Shown one piece after another: positions 44,482 through 64,000 of a stretch of DNA of 64,000 bases (its first letter is position 1; every line of letters starts with the position of its first letter). The DNA is from Stratiolaelaps scimitus (lineage: Eukaryota; Arthropoda; Arachnida; Mesostigmata; Laelapidae). The notes under the pieces were generated by a model. That model did not search any database. It was not told the DNA's origin and worked only from the letters and a program-made list of their open reading frames with translations. The translations under genes were made by a program, and so were the position numbers. Location: positions 4,166,501 through 4,230,500 of the forward strand of contig JABWDB010000017.1 in NCBI GenBank assembly GCA_019614645.1, read 5' to 3'.

Positions 44482-46864
44482 GGCTTTCTGCATGGAGGAA
44501 TTTGCAAATCCCTGGTCAGCGAACACTAGAATGACAAGAACAAGATGGAGAAATATTCAATAGGACTTTCTTCCAGTATGAAGATCAGTGATCGCATGTA
44601 ATTATTTAGTTGAACAGGACACGAATGTACGAATAACGCTGCTGAAAGCCGGCATTGGCTGATTCCAAATCTGGCTAGTGCGCAATGACTGTCTTTCATT
44701 CTATTCCGGCAACTTACCCGGTTCCATTTAGAATACCAATCAGTGTACGGCTGAAGCCGCACCGAGGTGTCTGCGGGTCACCCTTCATAAACACCATCAC
44801 CTCCGCCTGGCGAATCAGCTTATCCAATCGACTATTAAGATCGCCACCTCCTGTAACATTCTCCCCAGCTTCTTTCAATGCTTCTGCCAAATGGCCCGTT
44901 TCATCCATTTGATTCATGATGTCCACTCCGCCAATCAGCTCGCCTGGAAAACCGCAAAGTATCATTAATTAGAGATAGTCACAAGTTCTATGCATTATAT
45001 ATTGTAAGTTAATCAGTGCGCCAACCAAGTGAGGTCACTCTCGAGCTTATTTTAGAATAAATCCCCGTTCGATGGTGACCACGTACCATTTATATACAGC
45101 TGAGGATATGAGGGCCAATTGGAAAATTTCTTCAGTCCCTCCCGAACATCGTTATCGCTGAGGATATCAAACGAGCCAAATTTCACGCCGTGTTTGTTAA
45201 GCATCTCGATCGCCTTTCGACTGAAGCCGCACCGAGCTTCCTCAGGTGTGCCTTTCATGAACAGCATGATGGGCGCTTGTGAGATCAGCTTCTTGAGACG
45301 ATCCTCGAGCGAGCCGGCGCCGCCTGCAGATTGCGGACCAGCCTAGAAGGAAATCGATGGAACGAGTTAGATGATGCGAAAATATGACACACAGTCCGCC
45401 GCCCATAGACAGGGTGAAGCAAGCCCGAATTCAAAATCATGCACTAATACGAAAAGTGTATGACATGATGAACAGTAGCTATTATCTATGAGATGAGTTA
45501 GGCGAGCCAGCCATGAAGACGGGGGAGGGTACGGCCTTTTTTATATTACCTTCGAGTCGCCGTCACCGAGACATGCCGTGTCAATTCGTTTTTGTAGCTT
45601 TTCGATCATTTGTAGGAAGCGCGGCGGATCGGCTCCCACCATTTTCTCCTGGTGTGACTTGCCGAGGAGAAACACAAATGCTGGTACCGAGGTGATGCCA
45701 TATTGAAGCGAAATGTCTTCCAATTCTTCGGCTTCGACCTTAAACATGTAAGTCTCATCGGTCAGCATCAACACCTGATTTCTGTCGTAATTTTCAATTT
45801 ACATTTAATGTGAAATCATGCCGGCTGTAACTCATGAACGCTGCGCTCGAAGTATTAAGCACATAGTTTGCGATGGTAGTTTTTTAAATCAAGCGGCAAT
45901 GTTAATTGACGACGAAATTTAGGGATCGCAAGGAAAAAGTCGACTCACCCTATAAAACTTGATTTTTGGAGAATCTTTAGCGACCTCCTTGATGACTTCT
46001 TCCATTTGTGCACATTCCGGGGACCACGAAGCAGTGAAGAAATGTACTACCATAAATCCCCTGAAACCCGAATTGCGTGGGGTCAAATAAATTTTCAATA
46101 GAAATTCGACGAAGATATACAAATCGTAATATGATTATAAAGGAACAAAAAAATGAAATATATATATATATGTATATTACAAACAAACCAGAAAAAAATA
46201 ATATTTTGCATTTTAATACTATAAATATCATTTACACGTTGAAAAAAATTTTGATACAGTACACACGGCTAAGCAATTAATCAGTCGCAGATTTTCAGCC
46301 TTACAATTCATGCTACGGAGAACGCACAGCCTGGACCAGTTACCCGTCGTTGAAATAGTTCTCATCGGCTATTACTTACTAGCAGTAGTCTTTTTTAATT
46401 TAAAGCCAGTAGAATGAAGCAACAATTTGAAACAACAGAGATAAAAAAAATCACATGATACCCAGCTTTTCACATCTGCAAATTACATTAAACATTGTAC
46501 TTGGCGAAATTAGGAATTCATATTTTTCATAGTGTCTGGCGCACTTTCATCCGTTGAGAACGCTCAGCAATCAGGTGCGGTATTTGTTGAGGTTTGCTAC
46601 AAAAGAAAATCACCCACACATATAATATTTAACACACTCAAATATCGCTATTGGCCGGTAACTTTCGCCGCCACACGCCGATGTAGAGCGGTCGATCGTC
46701 ACAGTTTGCCAGCCCGAGTACTTCCTATGTAACAAACAGAATGAAACAAACGCGATGACGTCCGTGAACACCGCCGGCACACAGACGTCGACAATGAGAT
46801 CTACGTACTTGATTGAATCGGTTGAGGCCTTATCAAAGGAATCCTTGCTCTTAATCGATTCCAT
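44037..46864 (-). CDS. GLRX3: Glutaredoxin-3 (PICOT), monothiol CGFS glutaredoxin
   Basis: Exons in coding order: 46864-46809, 46060-45949, 45774-45550, 45342-45087, 44943-44718, 44220-44037. All are GT-AG and phases join to 352 residues. GLRX3 binds a bridging [2Fe-2S] cluster with glutathione and, with BOLA2, delivers Fe-S in the cytosol and nucleus. Domains: a thioredoxin-like one (about 19-125) with degenerate site ASWSPEC (no first Cys, as in the family) and ITSVPAFVF, then two glutaredoxin domains with CGFS at 169-172 and 278-281. Each carries FMKG and a following SNWP(S/T)YPQ(L/I)Y, plus the GELIGGVDI or GDLIGGVDI block. ATG 46864 is the first in frame ([14 protein letters not shown]). 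An apparent insertion of [11 protein letters not shown] at the start of the third exon may instead be a mis-set acceptor (see findings). Confidence 0.97.
44439..44476. repeat. (TA)n microsatellite in a GLRX3 intron
   Basis: About 38 bp of uninterrupted TA between GLRX3 exons 5 and 6. Confidence 0.92.
44718..44943 (-). CDS. GLRX3: GLRX3 exon 5, start of the second glutaredoxin domain
   Basis: Acceptor TTTTCCAG, donor CCGG|GTAAGT. It encodes [20 protein letters not shown], then [19 protein letters not shown] and [17 protein letters not shown]. Confidence 0.95.
45087..45342 (-). CDS. GLRX3: GLRX3 exon 4, first glutaredoxin domain
   Basis: Acceptor TTCTAG, donor AATG|GTACGT. It encodes [40 protein letters not shown] and [12 protein letters not shown]. 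Confidence 0.95.
45550..45774 (-). CDS. GLRX3: GLRX3 exon 3, thioredoxin-like domain
   Basis: Acceptor AAATCAG, donor AAG|GTAATA, phase 0 at both ends. It encodes [20 protein letters not shown] and [19 protein letters not shown]. The first 7-11 residues have no human counterpart; an alternative acceptor GATGAG in frame at 45753 would remove seven. Confidence 0.9.
45949..46060 (-). CDS. GLRX3: GLRX3 exon 2, thioredoxin-like domain
   Basis: Acceptor GTTTCAG, donor AGG|GTGAGT. It encodes [20 protein letters not shown] through SPKIKFYR; human has [20 protein letters not shown]. Confidence 0.93.
46809..46864 (-). CDS. GLRX3: GLRX3 exon 1
   Basis: It encodes [18 protein letters not shown] plus two bases of Lys. 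Donor AA|GTACGT. The context at the ATG is GAGCAATGG. Confidence 0.8.
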
Positions 46865-49206
46865 TGCTCGAAAACGCTCCAACTAGAAATTGCTACCAGG
46901 AGCCGAGTACGAATTCTCTAGAAATACACGGATACAAACAGTGCAAACGAGACCAATGAGCTACGGCCTATCTAACGCGATGTCAGATGGACAGAATCGC
47001 TTCGCTCAGTGGGAGCAGCCATGTTGAGGGAGAGAGGCTTACATAATCAGTATGACAACAACGAAAGGCGAGAAGGTGGAATGAGATTCAATAAATGGCG
47101 CTAAACGTACGGCGAGCCTCCGAGCTTGTTGTGGATTAGGTCACCTTTGTGGAAGAAATGTAATTACTCTGGTTTGTGCTATAAATGTTTCAACATGTGA
47201 TATACAATGATTTTTAGGTATCCTGCTTTTTACTGTGAACGTTTGCGTATCTGACACGACGTATATGATCAAAGCAGGGTGGATGTATTAATATTTCAAG
47301 TGGATTTATTGATTTGTTCTTGTTTGTTTTTTTTGTCTATTTTATCTCCGATTAATCAAATGATCTGGAAAAGAGGCTAAAATAGACGCCAATAGTGGGT
47401 GTTTTCCATGAATACTGCGATTTAATACTAATTGGGAAAATAAAACTATGAGAATAAAACTCAATTTAGTTATTCGAAGAATATATCTTTAGTATTAATT
47501 CGGTCAGCAAAATTCGTTTGGGATTATACACGAAATCAAAAATCGAATATGCACGCGACCACCTATAATTACACGAACACAGCCCAACGATCGGGCAAAT
47601 CAAGAATCCCCTCTTCCAAGACGTCACAGGTTTTTCGTCGAAGAATGAGTCGAGGTGGATTTTTATATATCGTTAAAATGTTCGAAGTCTTTTCCAGGGA
47701 GAGAATTGTGAGCGAAACAGATGACTGTCCTGTTTACGGGCCATGTTAGGTCTGTATGATAAGGGCCAGGTTTACCGGGGCAAAACATTTTTCGAAAATT
47801 CGATCCGTTTTTCTCACAGGTTTTCCAACGATGTGCGGGGGATGAACCTTCTCATGGTGGCACCTCTCTTCTGTTGGCATCTTCTCGACGTTTTCGGGCA
47901 ACGTAAATAGGCAACCTTTCTCCACTGGCAAAAGGCCTACGGTTTACCGGCAGCTATTTATCGGCATGGACTGTCGTGATTTTTTTCGTACGAAGCTCCT
48001 AGTTGTAGCATCATTTGTTTACTATCCCACCTGATACACAGTATCACGTTTTTGGATGGAGTCCACTAAACAACCAACTTTTCGTTTCTGGTAAAAGAAC
48101 CTTCTTAAGGAAATTGTGCTCCCTATTATTTTCGAGATAAAGTCGCACACATGCAAGCAATACAGCAGGTTCCTAGGTCGAGTTCATGCGCAGGCGTCTT
48201 CAACATCCGCTACAACGCATGCGGGTGATCAGCAATTCCATCGAGCTGCATTGACCAACATCGACATTTGCTCTGTGCCCCGCGCTGGAGGACGACCCGA
48301 GTCATCCAGGCTTCGGCGCTATAATTGGCGGCACAAGGCCGCCAAAACATTTGTTAAATCACACGTTACTTTAGGACATTAGACGCGTGAAGTGCACAAA
48401 TTCTACCAGTCGTGTCTGCAGTGTTGAATCATCCGTGGAAGTGGTAACCCATTATACGGCGGTAACGCTCAGTGATATCAACCATTTCTCAGCATTGAAA
48501 AGCAATTAGATTCAACTAAAAAATCACCGCATGTTAGCTGTCTAAAGTAGACGAAACATCTCTCTTACCTCGTTGTAAGCAAACAACTTTAAATGTGTCT
48601 TCTTAAAAATCGAGCGCTCTTTCCAAATTCGAAAAATATGGAAAACCAGAACGGACTTCCTGACTGACGCTACACAATTAATTAGCTAAACATAATATAT
48701 GTCTTGCACCGTTTTAGGGTGCAAGGCAAGACAATACAAATCGATATGTCTAGCTGCGACCTGAAGCGCTCCAAGATGTCTACACTATTTATTCTCCCCT
48801 TTGTTAAGTTGCTCAGAATCTTCCAGTTTCGCTGCTAAGGGTCAAACTGACGTATGCGACAACGTCGTCCACAGTTCCCCGCCGTTCAGGCTTTATATAT
48901 TCAACGGCTCTGTGTCCAGGAGCATTTTGAGGACTAAGGTTAGTTAGCCTTGAGGCTAACTATTTGCCTATCCGATGAAGGTGTTGAAGTAGCATTTCGA
49001 CATGTGGCTACCCTCTGTGAAAACAATCTAATGCTAAAACAACCGTCGATCGCACCTGAGTAACTGGTATTCGGTCATGCAACAACAGTAAGGTAGCAAT
49101 ACTACAGTTTCAATAGACTCTTGTGCTCAACGTTAATTACACCTCGAGTGCTAAACTAAAATTAACAGACACACTTATGTCTAAACTTGATTAATATCTT
49201 TATTAT

Positions 49207-49284
49207 TCATGTTGTTGTCGTTGTTGTTTTTTGTTGTTGTTGTGGTTTGTGTTTTTTGGTGTTGTTTGTGTTTGTTGTTGTTGT
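49207..49284. repeat. (GTT)n imperfect repeat
   Basis: About 78 bp made nearly only of G and T, mostly TTG units with T-run interruptions. Confidence 0.85.
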
Positions 49285-50927
49285 TCATCCCTTCAGTAGT
49301 TCATATTATTAAACAGAATAATTATATATATATGTATATATATCATTAAGGTCTCAGTTTCAGCGTTGGCGTAAGCGCGCCACCTCGAACGTCGCCCGCC
49401 TCCCACCTGTGGGGTTTATTCACATACGACTACCTCTGTGCTTCGTAGCCCACTCTCTTCCTTTCTCCAGTCGACCAGAGCGGCGATCTACAACACACCA
49501 CATCGCAGAGATTAGCGCTCAAGTGGTATATTCCCCGTCGATAGTAAATATATTACGGTCCGCGTTGTCGTAAAATATGAGGACCGCGGAAAATCCATTG
49601 CCCACATCCGAGGGAATAGGCTCGAATGGGCTCTGACTGGATTATCTTCATCCAGGCTAAGCTTTTACGGTTAGACCCCCAGGCATCGTACTTTCGAGAC
49701 AATAGGAACGAAATAATAACGAAATATCTTGCGGTCGACAAAAAAGAAAGCCGTTACTGGTTATTTCACTATTATGCAGATAGATGTGAAACTGTGATTA
49801 GTGTTATATATAATAGATCCTACTAGTGCACTAAAAGTAATTTAAGATGGGTTAGCGGTTTAGTGGTACCGTTGAAACGAAACTAGTCTGCAGGAAGAAT
49901 TAGAATTGTTCAATCGCTGGCGTATTGGAAAACTCACCAACGAAGTCCATCACATCACCACCGCAATTCCCTAACGTTATTTTTTGCCCATAATAATAAT
50001 AATAATAATAATAACAGTCATCATCCTGTAGCCGTTGATAAAACTTCATTTTGTTGTTTGTTATTTTGCTCTCGTTTATATAATACTGAGCCTCCCTATC
50101 ATGTTTACATGTGGTGTCGTGCGCAACAATATTATCAATCGTATTAATCAAATTTTTGTTAATGTAATTGTCATTACTTTCTTGCAATAGCAATTATAAT
50201 AGTAATAATATTATCATTCATTATCTTTAGACAAGAGCTATCGACAATATCCGTTAAGATATCGTCGTCATTATGATCAGTATTTCTTATCGTCTTCCCA
50301 TAACCTATGTCAGCGGCCCTGTTCGAACATTCAAATATCCGCTGAATGCATTCTTCTATATTTATATATATTTTTTTGTCTAAACAGAGACCCGGTGGTT
50401 GATCGGGTCGCCGCACACACACACTTGCTCGCTCATATTTCTCCATTTAATTTGTCTAGAATAGGATATGCATCTTTTCGCTATATGCACTCGTGCTATG
50501 TCTCTCGCCATGTTGCAAGTTTCTGGTCTATGCATTGTCACTGCGAAATGGCCGCAGAACAAACCGTACGCACGTAAACTGTCTGTAAACTATCGTCTCG
50601 GTTGGCGAACTAATCTTGCTACACCTCGTCGTGTGCTATCGTGTCGGTGTAATGACAAAGGTCGCACTCGCGTTTCGCCGAACGGAGACAACGAATGAGA
50701 GACAGCGAAGGGCGGTATTTTGTCTAAGATTTGTGTTGCAATTATACACTAATGTTTATATTGTTGTTGCTATTATTATTATTATTATTATTCAATATTA
50801 TATAGGTCTATTTGTATATCGTGGATATAAACAATTTTTTATGCGGACTGTACGGATATCCAGGATTTTTTTTTGGTTCGGATTACGTATGCCTAGCATT
50901 GACACCTAGCAAAAGTGGCTCCAAATG

Positions 50928-50930
<3 letters not shown>

Positions 50931-50973
<43 letters not shown>
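50931..50973. repeat. (AT)n microsatellite
   Basis: About 42 bp of uninterrupted AT dinucleotides, the longest in the window. Confidence 0.93.
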
Positions 50974-50976
<3 letters not shown>

Positions 50977-53918
50977 AAAACGATGGGGTATACCGCGTAC
51001 TAAAAACCGTATCGTTTCAACAACGAGTCTTCTGACGAAAATTTAATGAAGAACGCGTCTGCTCAGGGAAGCTTTTCAAAGTGTATGCTTGTAAACGAAA
51101 CCCACCGATTCCAATACCACGATCGACAACTGCAATTTCACAGCAATTTCTGAACAGAGTCACTTTCGGGACGACGCAGTTGGTGTGCGCATCGGTGTCA
51201 AAAGCCTCCGAAACATCAATTCAGTGTGTAGCCTCAATGGGATCTACGTACTATTATAGTTAAAAGTGTAAGCAATCTGGTATTACCTCTAGAGTATTTC
51301 ATTTTTCCATATGCCTATGTGTTCTTGAAGATTACCGTAAAAATCTGTTTTAATAATCATATGGTAATAATAATAATGCCAGCTGCTCTTGTGATTTGGT
51401 CACTAATGTTTTAGGGGATTCTGAATTTCTATCTTTTTTCTTTCAATAGGAAAAGCATCACTTTCTATCCATATCGAACACTCGAGCTACTTCATGATTG
51501 CCTACTTATTTCTATATAGTGCCTCCTTCGAACGTTGGTACCTTTTAAAACATGGGTGTACGTATTTCTTTGTGTTGTTGAGATTCTGCCAATGCAGTTC
51601 AAATGATGAATCTCCGAAAATTGTTGTTCAAAAAACGTATGCTAGGCGTGTGAGAAGACGATACAATCTGACAGAATCTGATTATGCGCCATTGGATTTC
51701 AAAGGTGTTCATAAATACGTTGATTCTTTTCGTCTCGAAATATGATATTATTTGAGAATCAATTCATACGTTCGCCGTTCCATTTAGACGCCCAGGCCCG
51801 CCTGGCAAACTGCAGTTTACACAGCTACCGAAATTCATTGCCATTTCAAATTGGGACAGGCATTGTTATGATTTGAGTAAGGCTAAAATGAGCATTTATC
51901 CACCTTTTGCTGCTCTCTCCGTCACAGTTACCTACTCCAGTGAACCTACTTCGATAGACTCGATTATCAGATGGTACTATTTGTTGTTGCGTCTTCCTCG
52001 TTACATCGTTTGTAGGCGTAGTCTACTGCTTGCATTGAGTTGACGATTCTCTTATCTTATTGTTGTTGTTGTTGTTGTTGTCTTTTCGTATTCACACAAA
52101 TATCGATGCGGCAGGGCTGCTCCTATCACAACCATGTATAACTAGTTATGTCGACTCGTCTTTGCGCTGATTCCAGCCCCATTTCCCCGACATCGAAATC
52201 TACAGACGTCCAGCTCGGGTCTGAGAGGCGTATCCTAACTCTTCTGTCCTTACGGAAACATGTTGGAATTGTTTCATTCCCACATTCGAAACAGCGTTTG
52301 AGGCTCATAGATGAATCCATGAGGAGGGCCGGCAACCTTATTCACTACTGGAGGGGAATCTAGACTGTTAAGGGGACGAGGGAAATAATATATATATAAT
52401 CAATACACAACTATCGAATTTATCCTTCCGCATAGAAACCCCCCCCCCCCCTACGAACTTGTAGCCAGCACCCACAAGTGTGGCTCACCTATTTGGAATA
52501 ATCTCTGCTAGCTTCTTTATCGTCTCGGAGGCTACGTATAGCAATTACATTTGGACTGGAACTCGGAACTCGTCCGGGATGCTCTGCAGCTTCCTTACAC
52601 AACAACACCGGCAAAATCATAGCATATTATCATTTGTTGGTGTACATTTAATTTGTGTCAATTTGCGCATCTTCTACAGAACGTGAGCACGTTGATATCT
52701 CTCTCTCAACATATATATATATATATATATATGTGTATATATAGAGATTTTTCATTTTACTTCATGTACTTGTCATTTTTCTGCCAATGCATCATACGGG
52801 GTTACATCGAGGATTGGAGCCTCGACAGAGAATAACGTCATTTTAATTGGTCGTGCCCTGAATGGTCGAGCCCTTCGAATATCTCCCGACAATGAATCAA
52901 CCTTTAGCCTTTGTGGAATGGACATTTCTTCCTTTCGCTCCCGCTCTCGATTCTGTCCGTCAGCTAAACGCTGTATACTTGAGTGTGTGTCTCTCTGTGT
53001 GTGTATACAATTCTCGCAGAAAAAAAAAACTATGGGTGAGATCATTATCGTCATCATCTCCTCCTATGCTTTACCTCTACCACTTATTGAGGGTTGTTGA
53101 CTGCATTGACCCGCACAGGCACCTAACACACACACACACACGCACAGACATTTTGTCTGATGAAAAAAAACGAAACAAACATATTAATCTTCGTATGCTT
53201 GCTTGCGACGCCCTCCAAGTTACTTGTGTACGCTGCGGGCCACCAGCACGTCAGCCTTGTACAGTGTCACCTATCTGTCCGTATGCTGCCATAGCGAGAG
53301 CTAAGCTCGTGTTAAGCGGACATCATCGACATCGCATTTCCGTGATCACTTTGTATAAATCATAATGAATGCCTTCACTAGCTCGGTCATAGCAATCCAA
53401 CGGGAAGTTAGCATCACCGTCTACGGGAGGCGGCTTCACCTTACCGCTTTTCCTCTCGAGGGGCCGCCTAAACAATCGTCGCAGCTGCAATACATGCCAC
53501 CATTTTATAACTTGTCTTAGCCTATTTCTAACATTCGATATATAGACTTCACACTGACACCACTCATTCGTATACTCTCTCTCTCTCTTTCTCTCCTCAA
53601 TAGTATTTACGCGTCAGCTATAGCTTCTTTACACAACTCTCTCTCTCTGTCTATGTATATATATATATATATATCTCCTTATATATATTTCTATTTATCA
53701 ACACTTGTTTACCGCACACAGCAGAAGATAGTTCTCTCAGATAGGCGTCCTCTATTCAGCCATTTCGTCCCACTCAGCTCAGAGTGAATTTGCTGTATCT
53801 CTCCTATTCGTCCTCATAATAATCAGCATGATGTTCCATTTTGCTTCGTCAACCTTCATCGTTACTTTGTTATCTGCTACCCGTTGGCTTCCCGTCCGTC
53901 GGCCAAAGGCAGGAAAGC

Positions 53919-53970
53919 CCTCTCTCTCTCTCTCTCTCTCTCTCTTCTATGTATATATATATATATATAT
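53919..53970. repeat. (CT)n next to (AT)n microsatellite
   Basis: About 24 bp of CT followed by about 20 bp of TA. The same pyrimidine/AT pairing occurs near 53577-53671. Confidence 0.9.
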
Positions 53971-54388
53971 TTGTCTAAAGTTTTAGTCATAGTTTTTTCA
54001 ACCGCTAATAATAATAATAATCATAGTCCGTTTCGTCTGTCGAAAGGGTTGTTACTCTCTCGGTTGGCCAATGGGTAAGCGTCTGTCTTTTCTATTTGTT
54101 TCAGTGTTTCTTGTTGTCAAACTTTTGCTACCAACCTTAGCCTATTTATGTCCTTGCAATTTAGGTATTCGTTTCACTTCTATTGGACAGGACACCCAGG
54201 GCTGCCCCGTGTCGGATTGGGCCTCGTAAGGTACGGCCCCGCAAGCACTTGATGATTACTCGTGCTTGCCTTGGGCCTAGCAATCATTTCAGTGGGCGTA
54301 TGATGCATTCGCTTAGATGTAACTATAACAAAATCAGTATTTAGGTACTGACTCCTCCCGCTCGCTCTGTTTGCGTTAATTTTTTTTG

Positions 54389-54470
54389 TTATTATTATTA
54401 TTACTATTGTTGCTGTTGTTGTTGTAGTAGTAGTTGTTGTTGTTGTTCTTCTTCTTGTTGTTGTTCATCT
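54389..54470. repeat. Mixed TTA/TTG/TTC trinucleotide repeat
   Basis: About 80 bp of trinucleotide units (ATT, GTT, GTA, CTT) just downstream of the kinase stop codon on the minus strand, hence probably in its 3' UTR. Confidence 0.85.
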
Positions 54471-54598
54471 GTCGTTTGGGTTTCTTTGCTCGTTCGACTT
54501 CATCATCATAATGTCTGACTAGAAATGGATGCGTATTAGGGTTGGATAACATCGAGCAGCACGTTGTTGTCCCTGAAGCCAGTGACGGCCAAGGTGTC

Positions 54599-62896
<8,298 letters not shown>

Positions 62897-63053
62897 ATGT
62901 CGTCGAACGAACAAGGCAGCGCGCTGGAACAGCCTGTTCATAGGAAAAATGCCGATAAAAAGGCCCGGGTGTTTGATCTTGATGCCATATTCGAGCAGGC
63001 GAGACAAGCGGCGAAAGAGGCGTGTAAACCGCCTGACAAAAATCCCGAAGAAG
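62897..63053 (+). CDS. WDR70: WDR70 exon 1
   Basis: It encodes MSSNEQGSALEQPVHRKNAD through PPDKNPEE. Donor AAG|GTTAGT, phase 1. Confidence 0.9.
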
Positions 63054-63922
63054 GTTAGTTGGCAAGCGAAGCAAGGCGAGGTGTCACTCGTAAACGTTTT
63101 CAAAGCTCCGTTCGAACGTTTGGATGACGGCTCAGAAGAAAGTGTAGTGCTGTGCTGTTCGTGTGAGCAAGTAAAGTGAATTTTCTTGTTGTAGTGATAG
63201 TTGCCGTACATGGAAGACAACATATACATATATATATATTGAATTTAGGCATACATTAGGCGTCGCGAATATTATTGCAGTAAATGACATACGATCGTAA
63301 TTATGAAGCCGCAGTTGCGCTAATTTCTTCTAATTAACGATATTGTTTGCCTCGTCGGAGATCATTTGTTCAACAAGCGAGAGGGCACATCTTATGGATG
63401 CCGATATGACTAACTCATTAGCTCATGTTTCGTGTAGCAGGGAGAGACGACACTAAATGATGAATGCGAATCAAAGAAAGGATCTTGTACTATATAATAG
63501 GTATTCTATGTTGCATGAAATTCAACACGATCGGCTATGAAAAAGCAAATGATTAAACTGGGAAATACATTACAGATGCGTCTGATCCTGATACACCGGT
63601 CACAGCGGGGCCGTCAGGATCAGCCGATCGAAAGCGAGTAAGCAATCCGGAGGAGGATGATGATTCCGAACACTCCGAGTCGGACGTGATCGGACCGCTG
63701 CCACCAGCGAACCCAACCGAGTCCGATTCAGAGGATGCCGACGAAGCCGAAGATAACAAATACAGGCGAACTCTCCCGAATCGATCCAGACTCGAATTGC
63801 AGCATGGCTCGAAGCCGGTGTCAGCACTCGGTCTTGATCCCAACGGCGCGCGAATGGCCACTGGAGGATATGATTATCAAGTTGCTCTGTGGGATTTTGC
63901 TGGCATGGATGCTACCTTTAGG
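62897..63922 (+). CDS. WDR70: WD repeat-containing protein 70, 5' part (gene runs off the window)
   Basis: Exons 62897-63053 and 63576-63922 join in phase. The next exon lies beyond the edge after the donor AGG|GTGAGT. WDR70 is a nuclear WD40 protein linked to CUL4-DDB1 and histone H2B ubiquitylation at breaks. Recognised blocks: KKARVFDLDAIFEQARQAAK (human KKARTFDLEAMFEQTRRTA), VIGPLPPANPTESDSED (acidic linker, human ILGPLPPP), then the start of the propeller, LELQHGSKPVSALGLDPNGA, RMATGGYDYQVALWDF and AGMDATFR (human ITLKHGTKTVSALGLDPSGARLVTGGYDY, split here). About 168 residues of the expected ~600 are in the window. ATG 62897 has the context GAACAATGT. Confidence 0.95.
63576..63922 (+). 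CDS. WDR70: WDR70 exon 2
   Basis: Acceptor ATTACAG, donor AGG|GTGAGT. It covers the acidic linker and the first WD repeat up to FAGMDATFR, ending in phase 0. Confidence 0.95.
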
Positions 63923-64000
63923 GTGAGTGATATATAATAATGATTGTGTTAATCAAACATACAGTAGTTAGGAATTATTTCTAGAGATTATGGGTGGGGA

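Larger units (their letters stand above)
46865..54598. other. Long spacer, no gene recognised
   Basis: 7.7 kb of AT-rich sequence. It has GTT/TTG runs (49207-49284, 52062-52081, 54389-54470), an (AT)n run at 50931-50973, (CT)n plus (AT)n at 53919-53970, and small hairpins at 48703-48725 and 48941-48962. Open frames up to 167 codons (52862-53365) cross microsatellites and have no motif. A short frame at 51494-51745 (KTYARRVRRRYNLTESDYAP) is unplaced. The first ~300 bp must include the GLRX3 promoter and the last part the 3' UTR of the NDR kinase. Confidence 0.5.

Noticed and set aside
48703..48962. Two small hairpins (8-9 bp stems) as possible RNA structures
   Set aside because: Such short stems are expected by chance in a region of this size.
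49860..49890. A-box-like GGTTTAGTGGTA, possible tRNA
   Set aside because: No B box and no cloverleaf follow.
52862..53365. 167-codon plus-strand frame
   Set aside because: It spans (TG)n and (CA)n repeats and lacks any family motif; length can arise by chance here.

Overview
The window is nuclear DNA from an animal, most likely an arthropod. The genes are split by GT-AG introns, the proteins are metazoan orthologs, and long AT-rich spacers are full of (AT)n microsatellites and worn transposon pieces. A parasitiform mite would fit the small introns, microsatellite style and TE content, but that is inference; no marker gene fixes the species.

Layout. 1-1.4 kb: decayed non-LTR retrotransposon pieces. 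1.4-10 kb: AT-rich spacer with tRNA-derived SINE-like pieces. 10.15-14.5 kb (minus): an RFXANK/ANKRA2-type ankyrin gene whose five exons join in frame; one intron holds a rearranged Tc1-like transposon with long terminal inverted repeats. 14.9-15.4 kb: a mariner fossil. 20-24.7 kb: GC-richer sequence with candidate first exons and a perfect 23-bp hairpin. 26.35-30.59 kb (plus): STARD7, lipid transfer to mitochondria, with a possible presequence exon at 24.4 kb. 32.85 kb: tRNA-Gly(GCC). 33.74-34.96 kb (plus): an intronless XRCC4-like gene. 36.42-43.26 kb (plus): HEATR1/UTP10, four exons. 44.04-46.86 kb (minus): GLRX3/PICOT, six exons, tail-to-tail with HEATR1. 46.9-54.6 kb: spacer with no recognisable gene. 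54.6-61.25 kb (minus): an NDR kinase (STK38/tricornered), three coding exons. 62.9 kb to the edge (plus): the first two coding exons of WDR70, head-to-head with the kinase.

The genes do not form one pathway. They are mostly conserved housekeeping genes: pre-rRNA processing (HEATR1), iron-sulfur handling (GLRX3), mitochondrial phosphatidylcholine supply (STARD7), end-joining repair (XRCC4-like), chromatin-linked repair (WDR70), Hippo-related signalling (NDR) and transcription-factor scaffolding (RFXANK/ANKRA2). Exon borders were set by hand from splice consensus, reading phase and remembered family alignments. No bacterial-type system, CRISPR array or operon was seen. The less ordinary items are the internally inverted Tc1-like element, the hairpin, a nested ORF with a signal-peptide-like start inside a kinase intron, and the divergent XRCC4-like gene.
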